This document shows, piece after piece, positions 32,270-43,809 of a stretch of 64,000 bases of DNA (position 1 is its first letter; every line of letters begins with the position of its first letter). The position numbers and the translations under genes were made by a program. Source of the DNA: Amorphophallus konjac (Eukaryota > Streptophyta > Magnoliopsida > Alismatales > Araceae); the NCBI GenBank assembly GCA_022559845.1, contig CM040121.1, positions 564,829,581 to 564,893,580 on the forward strand, written 5' to 3'. The notes beneath the pieces were generated by a model that made no database searches, was not told where the DNA came from, and saw only the letters and a list, made by a program, of their open reading frames with translations.

Positions 32270-33720
32270 TAGCTCAAGGCAAAAAATATCATCTTACAAA
32301 ACAAAAAGGTTGCTATTGGGGATGGCAATAGCACTAGTTTTTGGAATGACAACTGGATTGGAGAACATTGTCTGTCTGATTTTATCCCTGATAGTATTAT
32401 TTCTAATCCAAATATAACAATGAAAGAATTCCTATCACATCCATCTAGTGAGGACTCTGATTTGCTGAACAGATCGGTCCCCTCTCTTATTAAAACATCT
32501 ATTGAGAAAACAATTCTGACTCAAGACTCTGATGTTCAAGTCTGGAGTCTCTCCTCCTCTTGTAATTGTTCGGTTGCATCCACTTATAACTTTCTGGCTG
32601 ACAGTAATTCCATACAATCAACCATTCCTTGGACTCGATTATGGTCTAAATACCTTTCAACTAAAATATCTGTTCGCCTGTGGAAGATTTTGCAAAACTG
32701 TATTCCGACTGACTCTAACATTCAGAGATTGGGGGTTCAGTTATAGTTATGCTCCATATGTTTTTGATGTCAGAGGCACCATGAAGAGGATATCAATCAC
32801 TTGTTTCTTAATAGTGAACTTGCTGTTTGTATATGGTCGCATTTCAGAAGTGCTGGGCTGCAACTGGAAGGCAATTCAATTAGGACTTTCATCTTGCTAG
32901 CAGAATCAATTCAAAATCAGCTCATGGACATCTCATGCTTGCTGTAATTGGGTATGGCCTCTGGAATATCTGGAAAATAAGAAATAGTGCAAAATATGAA
33001 GGTAAAACTACATCAAATTTCAGCATTCTTCGTCAAATCATTTCTCAAGTAAAATAGAATTGTGCTGTTGCAAATCTTAAGGAAAGGGACAGGAAAAATA
33101 AAGAAATTCTGGATTCTTTGGGTATTGCCATACAACCTTCAAGTGGCCCTCAGCTGAAAATTGTTCGGTGGATCTGTCCACCTTGGCCTTCCCTTAAACT
33201 TAACTCTGATAGTGCTTGCAAACACAATGGGATTTCTGGAGGTGGAGGGGTCATAAAAAAATCACAGTGGCGATATCATCTTTGCCTTTTCCCACTACTA
33301 TGGTCAGTCCAACAATCTAATTGAAGAGGCAAGAGCTTTACTTGATGGTATTAAATACTTGCATACTTTCAGTGATCATCCTGCTTACTTTGAATGTGAC
33401 TCACATATTCTTGTTAGGATTATCAAAAAGGAAGTTCAATGTCGTTGGTCTATTCTCTCATATGTCCGCGAGATCTGGAGATTAGCGACGCAGTATCACA
33501 AGATTGAGCACATCTATAGAGAAGGGAATAAAGTCGCGGATTCTTTGACCTCTCTAGCATGTAACTCCAAATGTAATCAATTTTTCTCTTTCAAGGAGTT
33601 ATCCAATATTATAATGAGAGAGGCCCGGTTAGACAAATTAGGCTTGCCTAGCATTCGTATGATGTAACCTTTATTTTTTCTTATTAGTAATAAAATTTAC
33701 ATCCTAGGGGATGATGGTGG
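32270..33720 (+). mobile_element. 5'-truncated LINE with RNase H domain
   Basis: Plus-strand fragments are a GDGNSTSFWNDNWI-like block (32310-32360 in mixed frames), then a zf-RVT region with TKISVRLWKILQNCIPTDSN (32660-32720). The RNase H region follows: LKLNSDSACKHNGISGGGGV (about 33196-33255) and HKIEHIYREGNKVADSLTSL (33500-33560), ending at TAA about 33665 and a short 3' UTR. The RNase H at the end of ORF2 marks a plant L1 subgroup. Frameshifts and truncation make it inactive. Confidence 0.65.
33359..33667 (+). pseudogene. RNase H (RVT_3-type) C-terminal part of the LINE
   Basis: A 102-codon frame contains AYFECDSHILVRIIKKEVQC and IEHIYREGNKVADSLTSLAC, the last two conserved blocks of plant RNase H-like RVT_3 domains. 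The upstream half of the domain is in a different frame (33118-33324). It would have cleaved RNA in RNA-DNA hybrids. Confidence 0.6.
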
Positions 33721-34054
33721 AATGACTCATCTTTTTACCTATGGTAAAGAGAGCACTCTCCCGTCAAACTCTAGGCAGGGTTTCTTGGAAAAAAAAATCT
33801 TCTACGTACATACATGGAATTCTATCATCCACATGCATGTAAGCAGGTGGCCGGCCGACCCCGTCTTGTATCCCGTCTGTGGCATCATCTCTGGATAACA
33901 TGCATGGGCGGTGACGACGAAGAACCCGATGAAGAACTTGAGAGTTGCTTAAGAATAAAATAGGAACAGCACTTAGTTTTCTGTTTACAAGAGTATAGTT
34001 CCCAAATAATATCACTGTGGTTATAAGTTCCCTGTTGTAAAAAGAAAAAGTAAT

Positions 34055-34306
34055 CTAGTCATCTTTCATGGACTCGATTGCTCTCCTGAGCCACATAAAC
34101 CCAACTTCGGTAGCCTTCATTGGCATGCCAAATGCTGCAAATTTGCTGGCTCGTTTTAAGTATGGCGGACGTACTGCTTGATCTAATATAATTGGCTGTT
34201 GCAATCTGAGATCGGCTAGATTTGAGTCACCATGGGAATGCCTTGTCAGCCCAGCTTTAATTCCAACAATGCCAACGGAATATCCTTTGCATCTTGATCG
34301 ATGATC
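34055..34306 (-). CDS. Unidentified terminal exon, 83 codons
   Basis: A CT-rich acceptor (TCTCTTTCTCAG at 34307-34318) opens a phase-0 frame from DHRSRCKGYSVGIVGIKAGL to KFAAFGMPMKATEVGFMWLR and RAIESMKDD, then TAG. The composition looks protein-like and is unlike the flanking noise. I do not recognise the family. Upstream exons should lie to the right. The minus-strand frame at 34507-34704 (GLPHSYVLGHNLRVLCQEAD) is a weak candidate but has no clear link. The exon may belong to a real gene, a gene fragment or a transposon. Confidence 0.35.
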   Translation of the reverse strand, partial: DHRSRCKGYSVGIVGIKAGLTRHSHGDSNLADLRLQQPIILDQAVRPPYLKRASKFAAFGMPMKATEVGFMWLRRAIESMKDD

Positions 34307-34319
34307 CTGAGAAAGAGAC

Positions 34320-35055
34320 AGACACGCCTTGACGTATGGCTCATCATTCAGGAATTGCCATTAGCCGCTGCCTGCAGCTCTGTTTTCCCTCTCCACTCCA
34401 TGTATGGGCTCTTCGGTCCCTTCCACTGCCAGTACAACTGGTTGCACTTCCATCTCCTCACCTCAGGATCTCCTACATGTCGGCTGTGTCTTCGCATCTT
34501 GATCTTTCACTGATTGATGCCAGTCTTGCCAGATGTCACCGGAACTGGAGATTTCTGCAAACTTTCTCCACTTCCACAGTCGGCCTCCTGGCACAGGACA
34601 CGCAGATTATGTCCAAGCACATATGAGTGGGGAAGCCCATGTCTTCTCCAGAACCGGCGGCATCCATCTCTAGCTAGTGCCTCACCACGTACTGGCCCTG
34701 GCACCGTTCACCGTGCACGTAGCACATCGCGCGACACGCATGAACGTGCCATCGATGCTGAGCTGCCTCCCTTTCTCATCCCGTGCGCGCCGCCACCACC
34801 GCCATTCCCTTTTTCCCCTGGTTCGTGCCATGCATCGTGCCGTGCTGCGGTGCCCGTGGTGCCTTAATTTGCCACGACGCCGTCAGCCTTCCCTGCCATT
34901 GAGGCGTGGAAGGTCCAGGGGATTAGAAGGGGACGAATTGAAGAGGACTGGGGCTGGCCAGCTGGGATCACGGAGACGGAGGAGACTGGTGGTGACGGTG
35001 ACCACAGGAGTGGGAGGCAGGGATACCTCCACTTTATCCTCATTTCTCATTTAAT
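34320..35055. other. GC-rich stretch without a convincing gene
   Basis: Overlapping open frames on both strands (34336-34626, 34514-34867 and 34677-35054 plus; 34507-34704 minus) reflect high GC. None shows a known domain or splice-consistent extension. Confidence 0.35.
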
Positions 35056-35059
35056 ATGG

Positions 35060-35976
35060 TCAAAAAATATGATGATATTTTAGGTTACAAATAATGAGGT
35101 TAATCATAGAAACAGAGTTATAAATAAATAACACATTCTAATTTTTTGTTAGAATTATTTATCCCAATTTGTATAACCTAAGTTCACCCCTCTCCCTTCT
35201 ATATTGATACTTTTATGCATGTTAACTATCATTAAATAATTAAAACATTAATATTGATTATTATTATTAAAATTAAAAATAATAATGTCATTAACGTAAA
35301 ATACTATTAAGAAGAAAAATAATCAAACAATATATTTATTAATGCTAATTATCATTATGAATAAAAATATTAAATATTAACCTCGTTAGGGTTAATAATG
35401 ATTAAATAGAAAAACATGTTAAACCTATACTTCATTAGTGCTAAATATTAATTATTAAACAATAATCTCATTAATGTTAATCATCATTATGAATAAAAAT
35501 AGTAAATATTCACTTTACTAGTATTAGTCATGATTAAGAAGAAAAAATATTAAATAAAAGGCAAATCATTAGTGCTAAATATCATTAAAAGGAAAACTAT
35601 TAAATAACAATCTCATTAGTGCTAATCATTATTATAAATAAATAATATTTCATAATAATCTCATTAGTGCTAAATATTATTACTAGAAAATTATTAAATA
35701 ATACTCTTCTTAGTGTTAATCATCATCATACATAAAAAAATTAAATATTAACCTCCATGGTGCTAATTATGATTGAGAAAAATATATTAAACAGTAGTAT
35801 CGTTAGTGTTAATCATCATTATGAATAAAAATATTAAATATTAACTTTATTAGTACTAATTATGATTAAAAAATTACTAAATAAATGACAAATCATTAGT
35901 GTTATCTATTCTTAAAAATATATATTAAACAATAGTCTCATTAGTGCTAATCGTCATTATAAATAAAAAATATTAC
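35060..35976. repeat. AT-rich degenerate tandem repeat, left part
   Basis: The motif TCATTAGTGCTAATCATCAT followed by TATGAATAAAAATATTAAATA recurs about every 60-120 bp with many small changes. The same repeat resumes at 40454-40560 on the far side of the LTR complex, so it was one array before the insertion. Confidence 0.65.
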
Positions 35977-36317
35977 ATAATTGAGGAAGGGAAATCCGCT
36001 CTGCCTGATAAGGCCTAGCATTGGCGGGCTCACAGGCCAAGGCCCAACAACAACCGACTGACGATCTAGTACACGACCTTCCAAGGCCTGTAGAAGCACT
36101 GGCCTGGAGCCCAGACCTCGTACGCCACGTGCGACTCCGTCGTTTGGCGGGAGCAGCACACGTCTCTGGCAAACATCACTGCATTAATGACAAGACGACC
36201 ACCAGATGACAAAGGAACAACAAATCAACGCCCATGCCACCGGTAAAGGAATGGCGGGTCAGCACCATGCCTCCCCTGCCTTGTCAGACGAGCATACGGA
36301 TGACCCACGTCTCCACA

Positions 36318-38834
36318 TGTAGCAACTCGAAATTATATATATATATTTATATGTGAAAAAAATAATGAAAGATGAAATTAAAATAAATGATAAATATTTT
36401 TCTTTATGTCTTTAAAGTGTAGAATATATAAACACGAACCCTATCCCACGTGTTAGCACGAACGGCGAGATTCGCAGCACAATTCTGAGAAGGCGAAGAC
36501 GTCGGTATTGTATACAGCACTGTAGCATCTGATTTAAGAGAGAATTATTAGTTCTAATTAAATCTTAATTAGTTGATGATATAATTTCTTACCTAATTGA
36601 ATAAATGAGGTCATGGATTATGTCATAAAGGGAGATTTATTTCAACATTTACATGTTGAAAATTAATGTCAACATAAGTTGGTGTAATAGTAACATGGGT
36701 TGATGAAATAGGAAAATTAGATGAAAATTTGACTTATAATTAAATTAGTAATAAAATATCATTGAATAAATGAGATAATTAATTATGTCATAAAGAGATA
36801 TTTATTTCAACATCCATATGTTGGAATTTATTGCCAACATAAGTTGGTGTAATAGTAACATGGATGGGTGAAATAGGAAATTATGTGAAATTTTAAATTA
36901 AATTAGTAATAAAATAATTATGAGACTTGGCCTATAAATAGGGCTCGGATCTTCCCTACTCAAAGCACAAATCCATTGGGGAAGTGCTAGTTGTAGAGAG
37001 GAGGAAATTTTGAAGTTTGGAGGAGTGTTCGAAGTGTTCTTCGTTCTTGTTCTTCTTCCTCTTCGATCTTCTACTAGGTACGTATTCTCTCGGGTTAAAC
37101 TCAAATTGATGCATGAATTAGATGTAGATGCAAGTCTACTTTGATTCTATACCATTTTTCCCAATTTTGATTGAGTATTAAGCTCGTTGGAAGATCCGTC
37201 TCGGATCACGGTGTCTTTCTAAGATCGTGTTCCGATGCGCGATCTCCACCCCGATCGTGATATTTTCATGTTCTAATTGAACCAATATATCGTCTAACAT
37301 GTTAGATATGTCATGTTAAGTTGCATATCATTTAAATTCACACACGATTAAGTTAAGGATATAGAAGATAATAATTCTATTCCATGAGTTTATATTCTCG
37401 TCCTAGTTCTTGTTACGTTCATGATATCTTTGATCTCTATGACTATATTATCTTTCTGGCATGTTAAATGGAGTATATATTATCTGTTAAAATTACATGG
37501 ACTTAGTTGCATAATCGTGATCGATACGAGTTTTAACGATTTCCGTGCTATCGCGTTACCGTGTTTTCGACAAGTCGCGTAGCTCGCTAGATTTCCAAGG
37601 AAGAACGGTGTCTAAGGAAAGAGGTCCACGGACAAACGCTTTATGTGGATAAGTGGTTATTTAATTATGTCCTCGTGAATATGAGGGGAGCCTCCCATTG
37701 TCCCACCTCTTACCTGGCCATGATTCTTCAGTTTTCTAACTAAGCACCCGACAGTGAAAAAACTTGATCTAAGCCCGTTTAACAAGGTTTTCCGTGTGAA
37801 CCAATCATGTTGTGTCCGTCAAACCAATTCCTTTACCGACTTAATGTTGTTGAACATGATGTCTTCTTATCGGTTGAATGTCATTAAACATTATGTCTTA
37901 AATCATTCTTGAACTTCTCTTACAAATACCTATGCTCTTACACTACTCGTTCCTTGAATGAAAATTTTTGCTAGATCTGTACTTTATTTCATGAGCTTTA
38001 CCTTGAAATTCATTGGCCATACATACTATGTGGATGTCTAAATATACTTGGGATCTATGATCTATAACCACAATACCTAGCGTTAATGGGACACGGTTTG
38101 GTCCTAGGAAGAGCATCCGAAAGTACTTGTACTCATGGGAGCTATTATTGACCTGGTGTGGCATTGCACCGAAATATGCATGCAAGATTCGTTTATGACA
38201 TTCCACAATTCGTGAAATACTTGACTTGCTTGAATATCTGAAAGTACTTGAATTACATGAAATACTTGACTTGTACATGCTTACGTGAAATGGCCAATTT
38301 AATGATATTACTTGCTACATAATCGTTCTCTACTTGAATTTTTCTCTTGATATCTTATCTACTTGTGATTCCAATTACTTACATTCCTTTACTCTCTCTC
38401 TTATTCATATTCCATGTTTTGTTTCGTTCTTGGCATAGCACAGTAAGTTTATCTAAAATGTTAATTACTTAAAGTTGCCTGGTATAGAGATATAAATCTT
38501 ACTGTGCATTTCGCTCACCCTGCGTTTTCGGTTAACATTTCAAGTAGTTTTGATGATGAACCCCAAACAAATGGGGACGGGCAAGAGTGAAAAGAGGGAC
38601 CGAGATTATCTGAGATATCTAAGTTTTAAATTAGTTGCTCTTGCAAGAATTAAGTGTATTTTGAAATTGTATTATACCTCTTAAGGTTTAATGATGTTGT
38701 AAACTTTACTTCGATGAAATAATAGTGTCCCTTTGTCGTTATCTCATTTGTAATTGGTTCCCTTATATGCATGTACTAATCGACGCGAGTGTTATAACTC
38801 GTCGTGCCTCGATATTCTGCGTCGGGACGTGATA
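36318..38834 (+). repeat. 5' LTR of an inner Ty3/gypsy element (2.5 kb)
   Basis: It begins TGTAGCAACTCG inside the outer LTR and ends GGGACGTGATA (a CA end changed to TA). It is followed by a degenerate Met-tRNA primer site, so it is a plus-strand 5' LTR. The start resembles the Tekay-like LTR (TGTAACGACTCG) and the length is the same class. TATAAATAGGG near 36929 is the likely promoter TATA box. Confidence 0.6.
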
Positions 38835-38841
38835 GTCTTTG

Positions 38842-38854
38842 TGATATCATAGCC
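38842..38854 (+). other. Degenerate primer binding site
   Basis: TGATATCATAGCC differs from the Met-initiator primer site TGGTATCAGAGCC by two changes, one of them G-to-A. Confidence 0.6.
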
Positions 38855-39063
38855 TAGATTTCATAAACCTTAGGTTTCCCTTGATATAAGTTCTAAGGGT
38901 TGATCAATAACCTTTGATAAATCTTGAACCTTACTGGTGAGAATGGGTAGAGTCACGGGTTAAGCTTTAAATTAAGATAAATCAAGAACATAAAACAAAC
39001 ACTTAAGTTTTGTAGCTATTATTGTAGACTTAATTCTCGCCAATAGATGTCGAGAGAGCACAA

Positions 39064-39355
39064 TGGCGCGAGATGCAGCGAACGGTGCAAGGACTGGCCC
39101 AAGCGCTGCAACAAGTAGCTCAAGGAGGAGCTAACCGTGGAGCATGAAATTTACATAGGAACTTCAAAAGTATGAACCCTCCCAAGTTCGCAGGGTCCAC
39201 GGACCTAGACGAGGCGGAACACTGGGTAAAGGAAATCAAGAGGATCTTCCGCGTTATGCAATGCGCGGATGAGGAAAGGTCCTATTGGCCACTTTCCAGC
39301 TAGAAAAGGATGCTCGTATTTAGTGGGAGTCTGTCGAAGCAACTTTACCACACGA
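39064..39355 (+). pseudogene. Gag fragment of the inner gypsy element
   Basis: The frame starting EMQRTVQGLAQALQQVAQGG continues after a stop with FKSMNPPKFAGSTDLDEAEH, WVKEIKRIFRVMQCADEE, which is the retrotransposon gag domain opening. It breaks by frameshift near 39275, and the outer LTR sequence takes over at about 39355. Only the first ~90 residues of the gag remain. Confidence 0.65.
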
Positions 39356-39359
39356 TCAG

Positions 39360-40453
39360 GTGTTGTGGCAACCATCACCGCATTAATGACGGGACGATCA
39401 CCAGAGGACAAATTAAGGAACAGCAAACCAACGCCCATGCCACCAGCAAAGGAACAATTGGTTAGCGCCACGCCTCCCCTGCCCTGTCAGGCGTGTAGAC
39501 GGACGACCTACGTCTCCACAGGCCATGATAACTCCAGCAGCACCAAGTCAGGAGGCAAGAGTCAACAGATAAACTCTGCGAAGACCTTATAAATATCACC
39601 CTGGCCAAACATCCAAGGAGGTACACAATCTACTCTCCTTGAGCTCTAACCTCTCTCAAGTCTCTAACCTCAAGCTCCTCCATCCACCTCGGGTGAACTG
39701 GCTTACATACCTCTTTAATTATCTCCGACCCTCGTCCGAGCACTCTCTTTCTCCTTAAAGCTCGGGTACCCCTTCATCCGAGCACTACGTGCGACTCCGT
39801 CGTTTGGCGGGAGCAGCACACGTCTCTGGCAACCATCACTGCATTAATGATGGGACGACCACCGGACGACAAAGGAACAGCAGACCAACGCCCATGGCAC
39901 CGGCGAAGGAACGGCGGGTCAACGTCACGCCTTCCCTGCCCTATCAGGCGAGCAGACGGACGACCTACGTCTTCACATGCCAGAATAACTAAAGCAGCAC
40001 CAAGTCAGGAGGCAAGAATCAATGGAGATGAACTCCACAAAGACCTTATAAATAGCACCCTAGCCATACGGCTAGGGAGGTATGTAATCTACGCTCCTGG
40101 AGCTTTAAGCTCTCTCAAGTCTTTAACCTCAAGCTCCTTCATCTACCTCAGGTGGACCGGCTCACATACCTCTTCATCCCCGACGCTCGTCCAAGCACTC
40201 TCTTTCTCCTTAAAGCTCAGTTACCCCTTCAGCCGAGCACTACGTGCCTCTCGTTTAACCGCTCATTCTCTACACCGACAATTACCTGACTTAAACATCG
40301 AAGAGTTATCCCCTTGGATCTTTAGCTCCTAAAGCTCCTTCTGACACTTTTCTATATCTACGGGTTTCTCTCGGGGGCGACATCTTCTTCTTGCACCTAA
40401 TAAATCTCAGGAGTGTACTTCGTGATTCAAGATAACTAATCTCGACCTCTACA
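39360..40453 (+). repeat. Two partial tandem copies of the outer LTR
   Basis: Copy one covers 39360-39788 and copy two 39789-40453. Both contain the GCATTAATGAxGGGACGA block, a CCTTATAAATA(T/G)CACCCT promoter-like box (39584-39600; 40045-40062), CTCTCAAGTCTxTAACCTCAAGC-like sequence and a CGAGCACT end block. Copy two has the full end including CATCGAAGAGTTATCCCCTTGG. Confidence 0.6.
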
Positions 40454-40560
40454 ATAATAATCTTATTAGTGTTAAATATTATTAATTAAAATTATTTAAT
40501 ATTATCTTCATTAGTACTAATCATTATTGTGAATAAAATAATAAATATTAGCTAAATTAT
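40454..40560. repeat. AT-rich degenerate tandem repeat, right part
   Basis: It continues the 35060-35976 repeat (TTATTAGTGTTAAATATTAT; TTCATTAGTACTAATCATTA) beyond the LTR complex. Confidence 0.65.
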
Positions 40561-41310
40561 GAACCATAAAATATTTTTTAACCGTTATTCTCATTTATAT
40601 TCTTATTTTTATTGAATAAAAATTAAGAATGACAGCATTATTATCTCTCAGCATACTAAATGTAAGTACACGAGAATCAGAGTAGTTATAAATTGACGTA
40701 AATAAGTTACACATATTCTCTTCAAAACTTATATCAATATCAAATCTATTCTAAAAGATTTAAGATATATTTAATTATATAAGTACTTTAATTATATAAA
40801 GATATTAAATGAGAGTAGATTCATCCTTTTTCGCATATGAATAAAAATATAAAGTAGATTAAGATAAATATCAAAAGTATATATAATTATTTTAAAATTA
40901 AAAGTAGAATGAAATCTGTCATATGAATATAAAGCTATCATTCTACGTGACACGAGGTGACTGGTCTGAAGACATCACAAGCCAACAACTTATTACCGCG
41001 GTGGTCTATTTCAAAGTCAAGATAAGAAAAGAATGAAATTAAAAAAAATATGTTCACTTAAATGCTACGGGAGGAAGATCAGAGACTCCAAGTTTGGAAA
41101 GCCTCAAAGATACCGGCGAACTATGGAAAACCCAGGATCCAAGTTCGATAATATCCAGGATGGGTGAATTGCTTTTATTATTCACTGGATTTAAGGTGAG
41201 ATGTTCTCTCACGTGTTGATTATTTTATTTTATTTTAATAATTGTTATTATTAATATCAAAAAATAAAAGTAGAAATTCTGTTTTGAATTGTCATGCTGG
41301 AATATTAGGA
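40561..41310. other. AT-rich non-coding stretch
   Basis: No gene or element boundary could be supported. It would hold the 3' UTR of the glycine-rich protein gene if that gene is transcribed. Confidence 0.4.
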
Positions 41311-41318
41311 TCCGCTTC

Positions 41319-42278
41319 CTAAACCGAGAACTCAAAAGGAAGCATCATGCGTCCAACAAGCCCAGTGTGCTCTCCACCATTCGGGCCCGTGTAGCCACCC
41401 TTACCACCACCATACCTGCCACCGTCGCCATCCCAGCCTCCCCTATATCCACCCTGATGCCAGAAGCCACCCACTGCACCGCCGCCGTACCCACCGAAAA
41501 CGCTGTCTTCTGCTCCGGCATCGTGGCCGGAACCACCGCCACTGCCGAAGCTCCCGCCGTGCATCTCGCCGGAGCCGTACCCGGAACCACTGGTGGCGCG
41601 AGCACCACCTCCGCTGCTGCTGTAGCCACCTCCATTGTGTGCACCAGCGCTGTAGCCGCCGTTGCCGCTGTAGCCCCCGCCGTAGCTCCCACCACCGCTG
41701 TAGCTGCCACCGGGGCCGGCACTGCGCCCGATGTGTTCTCCCCTGGCGTTGTAAACCCCACCACCGTAGCTTCCTCCATGATCTCCATTAACAGAGCTTG
41801 CACCACCACCGGCATGCTGCCAGCCAGCTCCGGCATAACCAGCGCCACCATAGCCAGCCCCGGGTACTCCTCCGGCTCCGTAACTTGCACCACCACCAAG
41901 GACGTGGTCTCCCCCGTAGCCACCGCCACAGCCACCAACGACACCATAGCTGGTTCCTTGCTCTCCTCCACTTGCTACATAACTGGAACTCCCTCCAGTA
42001 GCGCCATGTCCCCCAAACCCACCACAAACAGCACCGACCTGTCCACCGCCACCATAGCAGCTGCTGCCAATACCTCCACCTCCAGCTACGTAGCCGGAGC
42101 CGCCACCAAATCCTTGACCAGGGACATAGGCTCCGCCGCCGACCAAGAAGAGAGCTCTAATTGCAGAACACACTCCCACACCGAGCCACAGTAGAAAAGC
42201 AGCAGCACGAACCAATCTAACAGTGGGAGTAGACGTGGGTCTGCTTGCAGGAAGGTGGATGACTGCATGTGGAGGCAC
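41319..42278 (-). CDS. Glycine-rich cell-wall-type structural protein, start codon missing
   Basis: The open frame begins after a stop near 42305 and ends at TAG (41319-41321). A hydrophobic secretion segment (RLVRAAAFLLWLGVGVCSA) is followed by about 250 residues of GGYGG/GGGS/SYGGG repeats and a short tail GGEHTGLVGRMMLPFEFSV. This matches secreted class I glycine-rich proteins that reinforce cell walls. No ATG lies in frame before the signal region. The nearest ATG (42268) is in another frame and reads a different hydrophobic leader. Either a small indel has destroyed the start, an upstream exon supplies it, or the copy is a pseudogene. The plus-strand 301-codon frame here is its antisense shadow. 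Confidence 0.65.
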   Translation of the reverse strand: MPPHAVIHLPASRPTSTPTVRLVRAAAFLLWLGVGVCSAIRALFLVGGGAYVPGQGFGGGSGYVAGGGGIGSSCYGGGGQVGAVCGGFGGHGATGGSSSYVASGGEQGTSYGVVGGCGGGYGGDHVLGGGASYGAGGVPGAGYGGAGYAGAGWQHAGGGASSVNGDHGGSYGGGVYNARGEHIGRSAGPGGSYSGGGSYGGGYSGNGGYSAGAHNGGGYSSSGGGARATSGSGYGSGEMHGGSFGSGGGSGHDAGAEDSVFGGYGGGAVGGFWHQGGYRGGWDGDGGRYGGGKGGYTGPNGGEHTGLVGRMMLPFEFSV

Positions 42279-42289
42279 GTATGATATTG

Positions 42290-43800
42290 GAGAGCGCCTT
42301 CTTAATTAAAAGCCATTATAGGATTGATAGTGGGGCATCAGAAACGGCGTTTGCTTTGGATTAGGGGTGTGGGGAGGGGTGGCTGGCCACATCACGGTCG
42401 CCCATTGGCCCAGCCCCCGCCTAGCATTGCTGCCCCTGTTTCTTTGCTGTGTCGTGCGCATCATGTGTGGCTTAATTAGGGTATGGGAAAGAACAGTCTT
42501 ACACTGTTAGGTGTGACCTTGAAGGATATAGTGTCCTGTCATTTATCTGCCTGCGGCCTCTGGTCTGCGTGGTCCGTGGAGGGGATGGCCGTCCCCTCAT
42601 GCGAGGGGCGAGGGCTGGCCGGTTGGGTCTGCCCCAGAAAGTTCTGGAAGGGGCGCAAAGTATAGAACTAACTTTAAAATAAAATATTATATTATTATTC
42701 ATTATTATCTATGTATAATGTTAAGCAGATATTGGGGATAAGGAGTGGATATAGAAATAGGGGTTTTCTCTTTTCTTCTATTTTAGATTTTTTTCTAGAC
42801 AGAAAAAAAATGAGGATGCTTGAGAGTTGATTTGACCCGCACCTTGATCTATATTGTTTGTTAGTACTTTAAGTAAATTAGGCTTAATTTATTTTTAGAG
42901 TGAGTTAAGATTAGATACCTCATCTCGGGTAACTTATCTCTAACTCATCTCCGGTGATATATTTTATCTATTTTCATGGATTCATAAAATTCAATTCTAT
43001 CTCCAATTGATCACAGTTTAATAAAAAAATAGTCAGATAAGAATAACTCGTCTCACCTCAGTAAATCTTCGCTAATCACACTCACTCTTTTATCAAAGTG
43101 GTCTTAAAAGAATTGTTAAAAGAAATTGCCATTATAATTAGTGTTCATATTTGGAAATCGTTACATAATTATATATGGTCGCTAGATTTATCAACGTTGC
43201 CAAACATATCCCCTCAATAGATGACATTAGTTAGATTGTCATAATTAATCATCCATCCACAATTTTCATCGCAAACAAACTCTCTAGACAACAACTTTCG
43301 CATCCGGTAAAATCGTTACCCATGGTGGAGTATCCCTTGCATTAACTTGGAACATCGGTATTTTGAGTCGTCCGTAATTGACTTCAAGAATTAATCATTC
43401 CACGAGGAAGAGACCGGTGATATATAGCGATGGTTCATATGGTATTTTTTTGATGCGGGACGATTATGAGACTCGACGCGGACGAGTTGCGACCTTGGAC
43501 TCTATAGGACGACGCGACGGGTTGGACGACACGACCAGCAACAACGATACAACGCGGCACCTAAAGAGCTCCAGAAGAGGCGATGTGTCCCAAACAAGAA
43601 GTGCTAACTCACGCATCGACGGAAGCGCGACGATCTGCACAGTTGAGTAACCGACTTTGAGTCTCGGGTGGTCGGCTTGCTCTCATGCTCATAACGAGTC
43701 ATGGGATGGGTCTCGCACTCACAACTCACAACGGTGATGTATCGCGAGTTAGTTAGGAAAGTAACCTACTCACATGCAGCGGCATCTAGAACGCATACTA
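42290..43800. other. Intergenic, mostly unassigned; partial MITE at about 43085-43108
   Basis: The sequence CTCTTTTATCAAAGTGGTCTTA at 43086-43107 (quoted in part) is the inverted terminus of the 30475 MITE family. Its other end is not clear. From about 43440 the sequence turns GC-rich with many CGACG motifs and may already belong to the LTR region of the next element. No gene was recognised. Confidence 0.4.
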
Positions 43801-43809
43801 GCTAAGCAA

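Larger units (their letters stand above)
35982..40453 (+). mobile_element. Nested LTR complex with ATAAT target duplication
   Basis: The outer element starts TGAGGAAGGG and ends GACCTCTACA. It is flanked by ATAAT at 35977-35981 and 40454-40458. Outer LTR pieces lie at 35982-36317, 39360-39788 and 39789-40453; the latter two overlap in content (TGGCAACCATCACxGCATTA and AACGCCCATGxCACC occur in all). A second gypsy element with its own LTR occupies 36318 to about 39355. The piece order suggests LTR recombination plus nested insertion. Confidence 0.6.

Noticed and set aside
34514..35054. 117- and 125-codon plus-strand frames
   Set aside because: GC-rich and overlapping in different phases, with no recognisable protein or splice support.
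41289..42194. 301-codon plus-strand frame rich in Ala, Thr and Ser
   Set aside because: Antisense shadow of the glycine-rich protein frame. GGT/GGC codons read in reverse give Ala/Thr/Pro.
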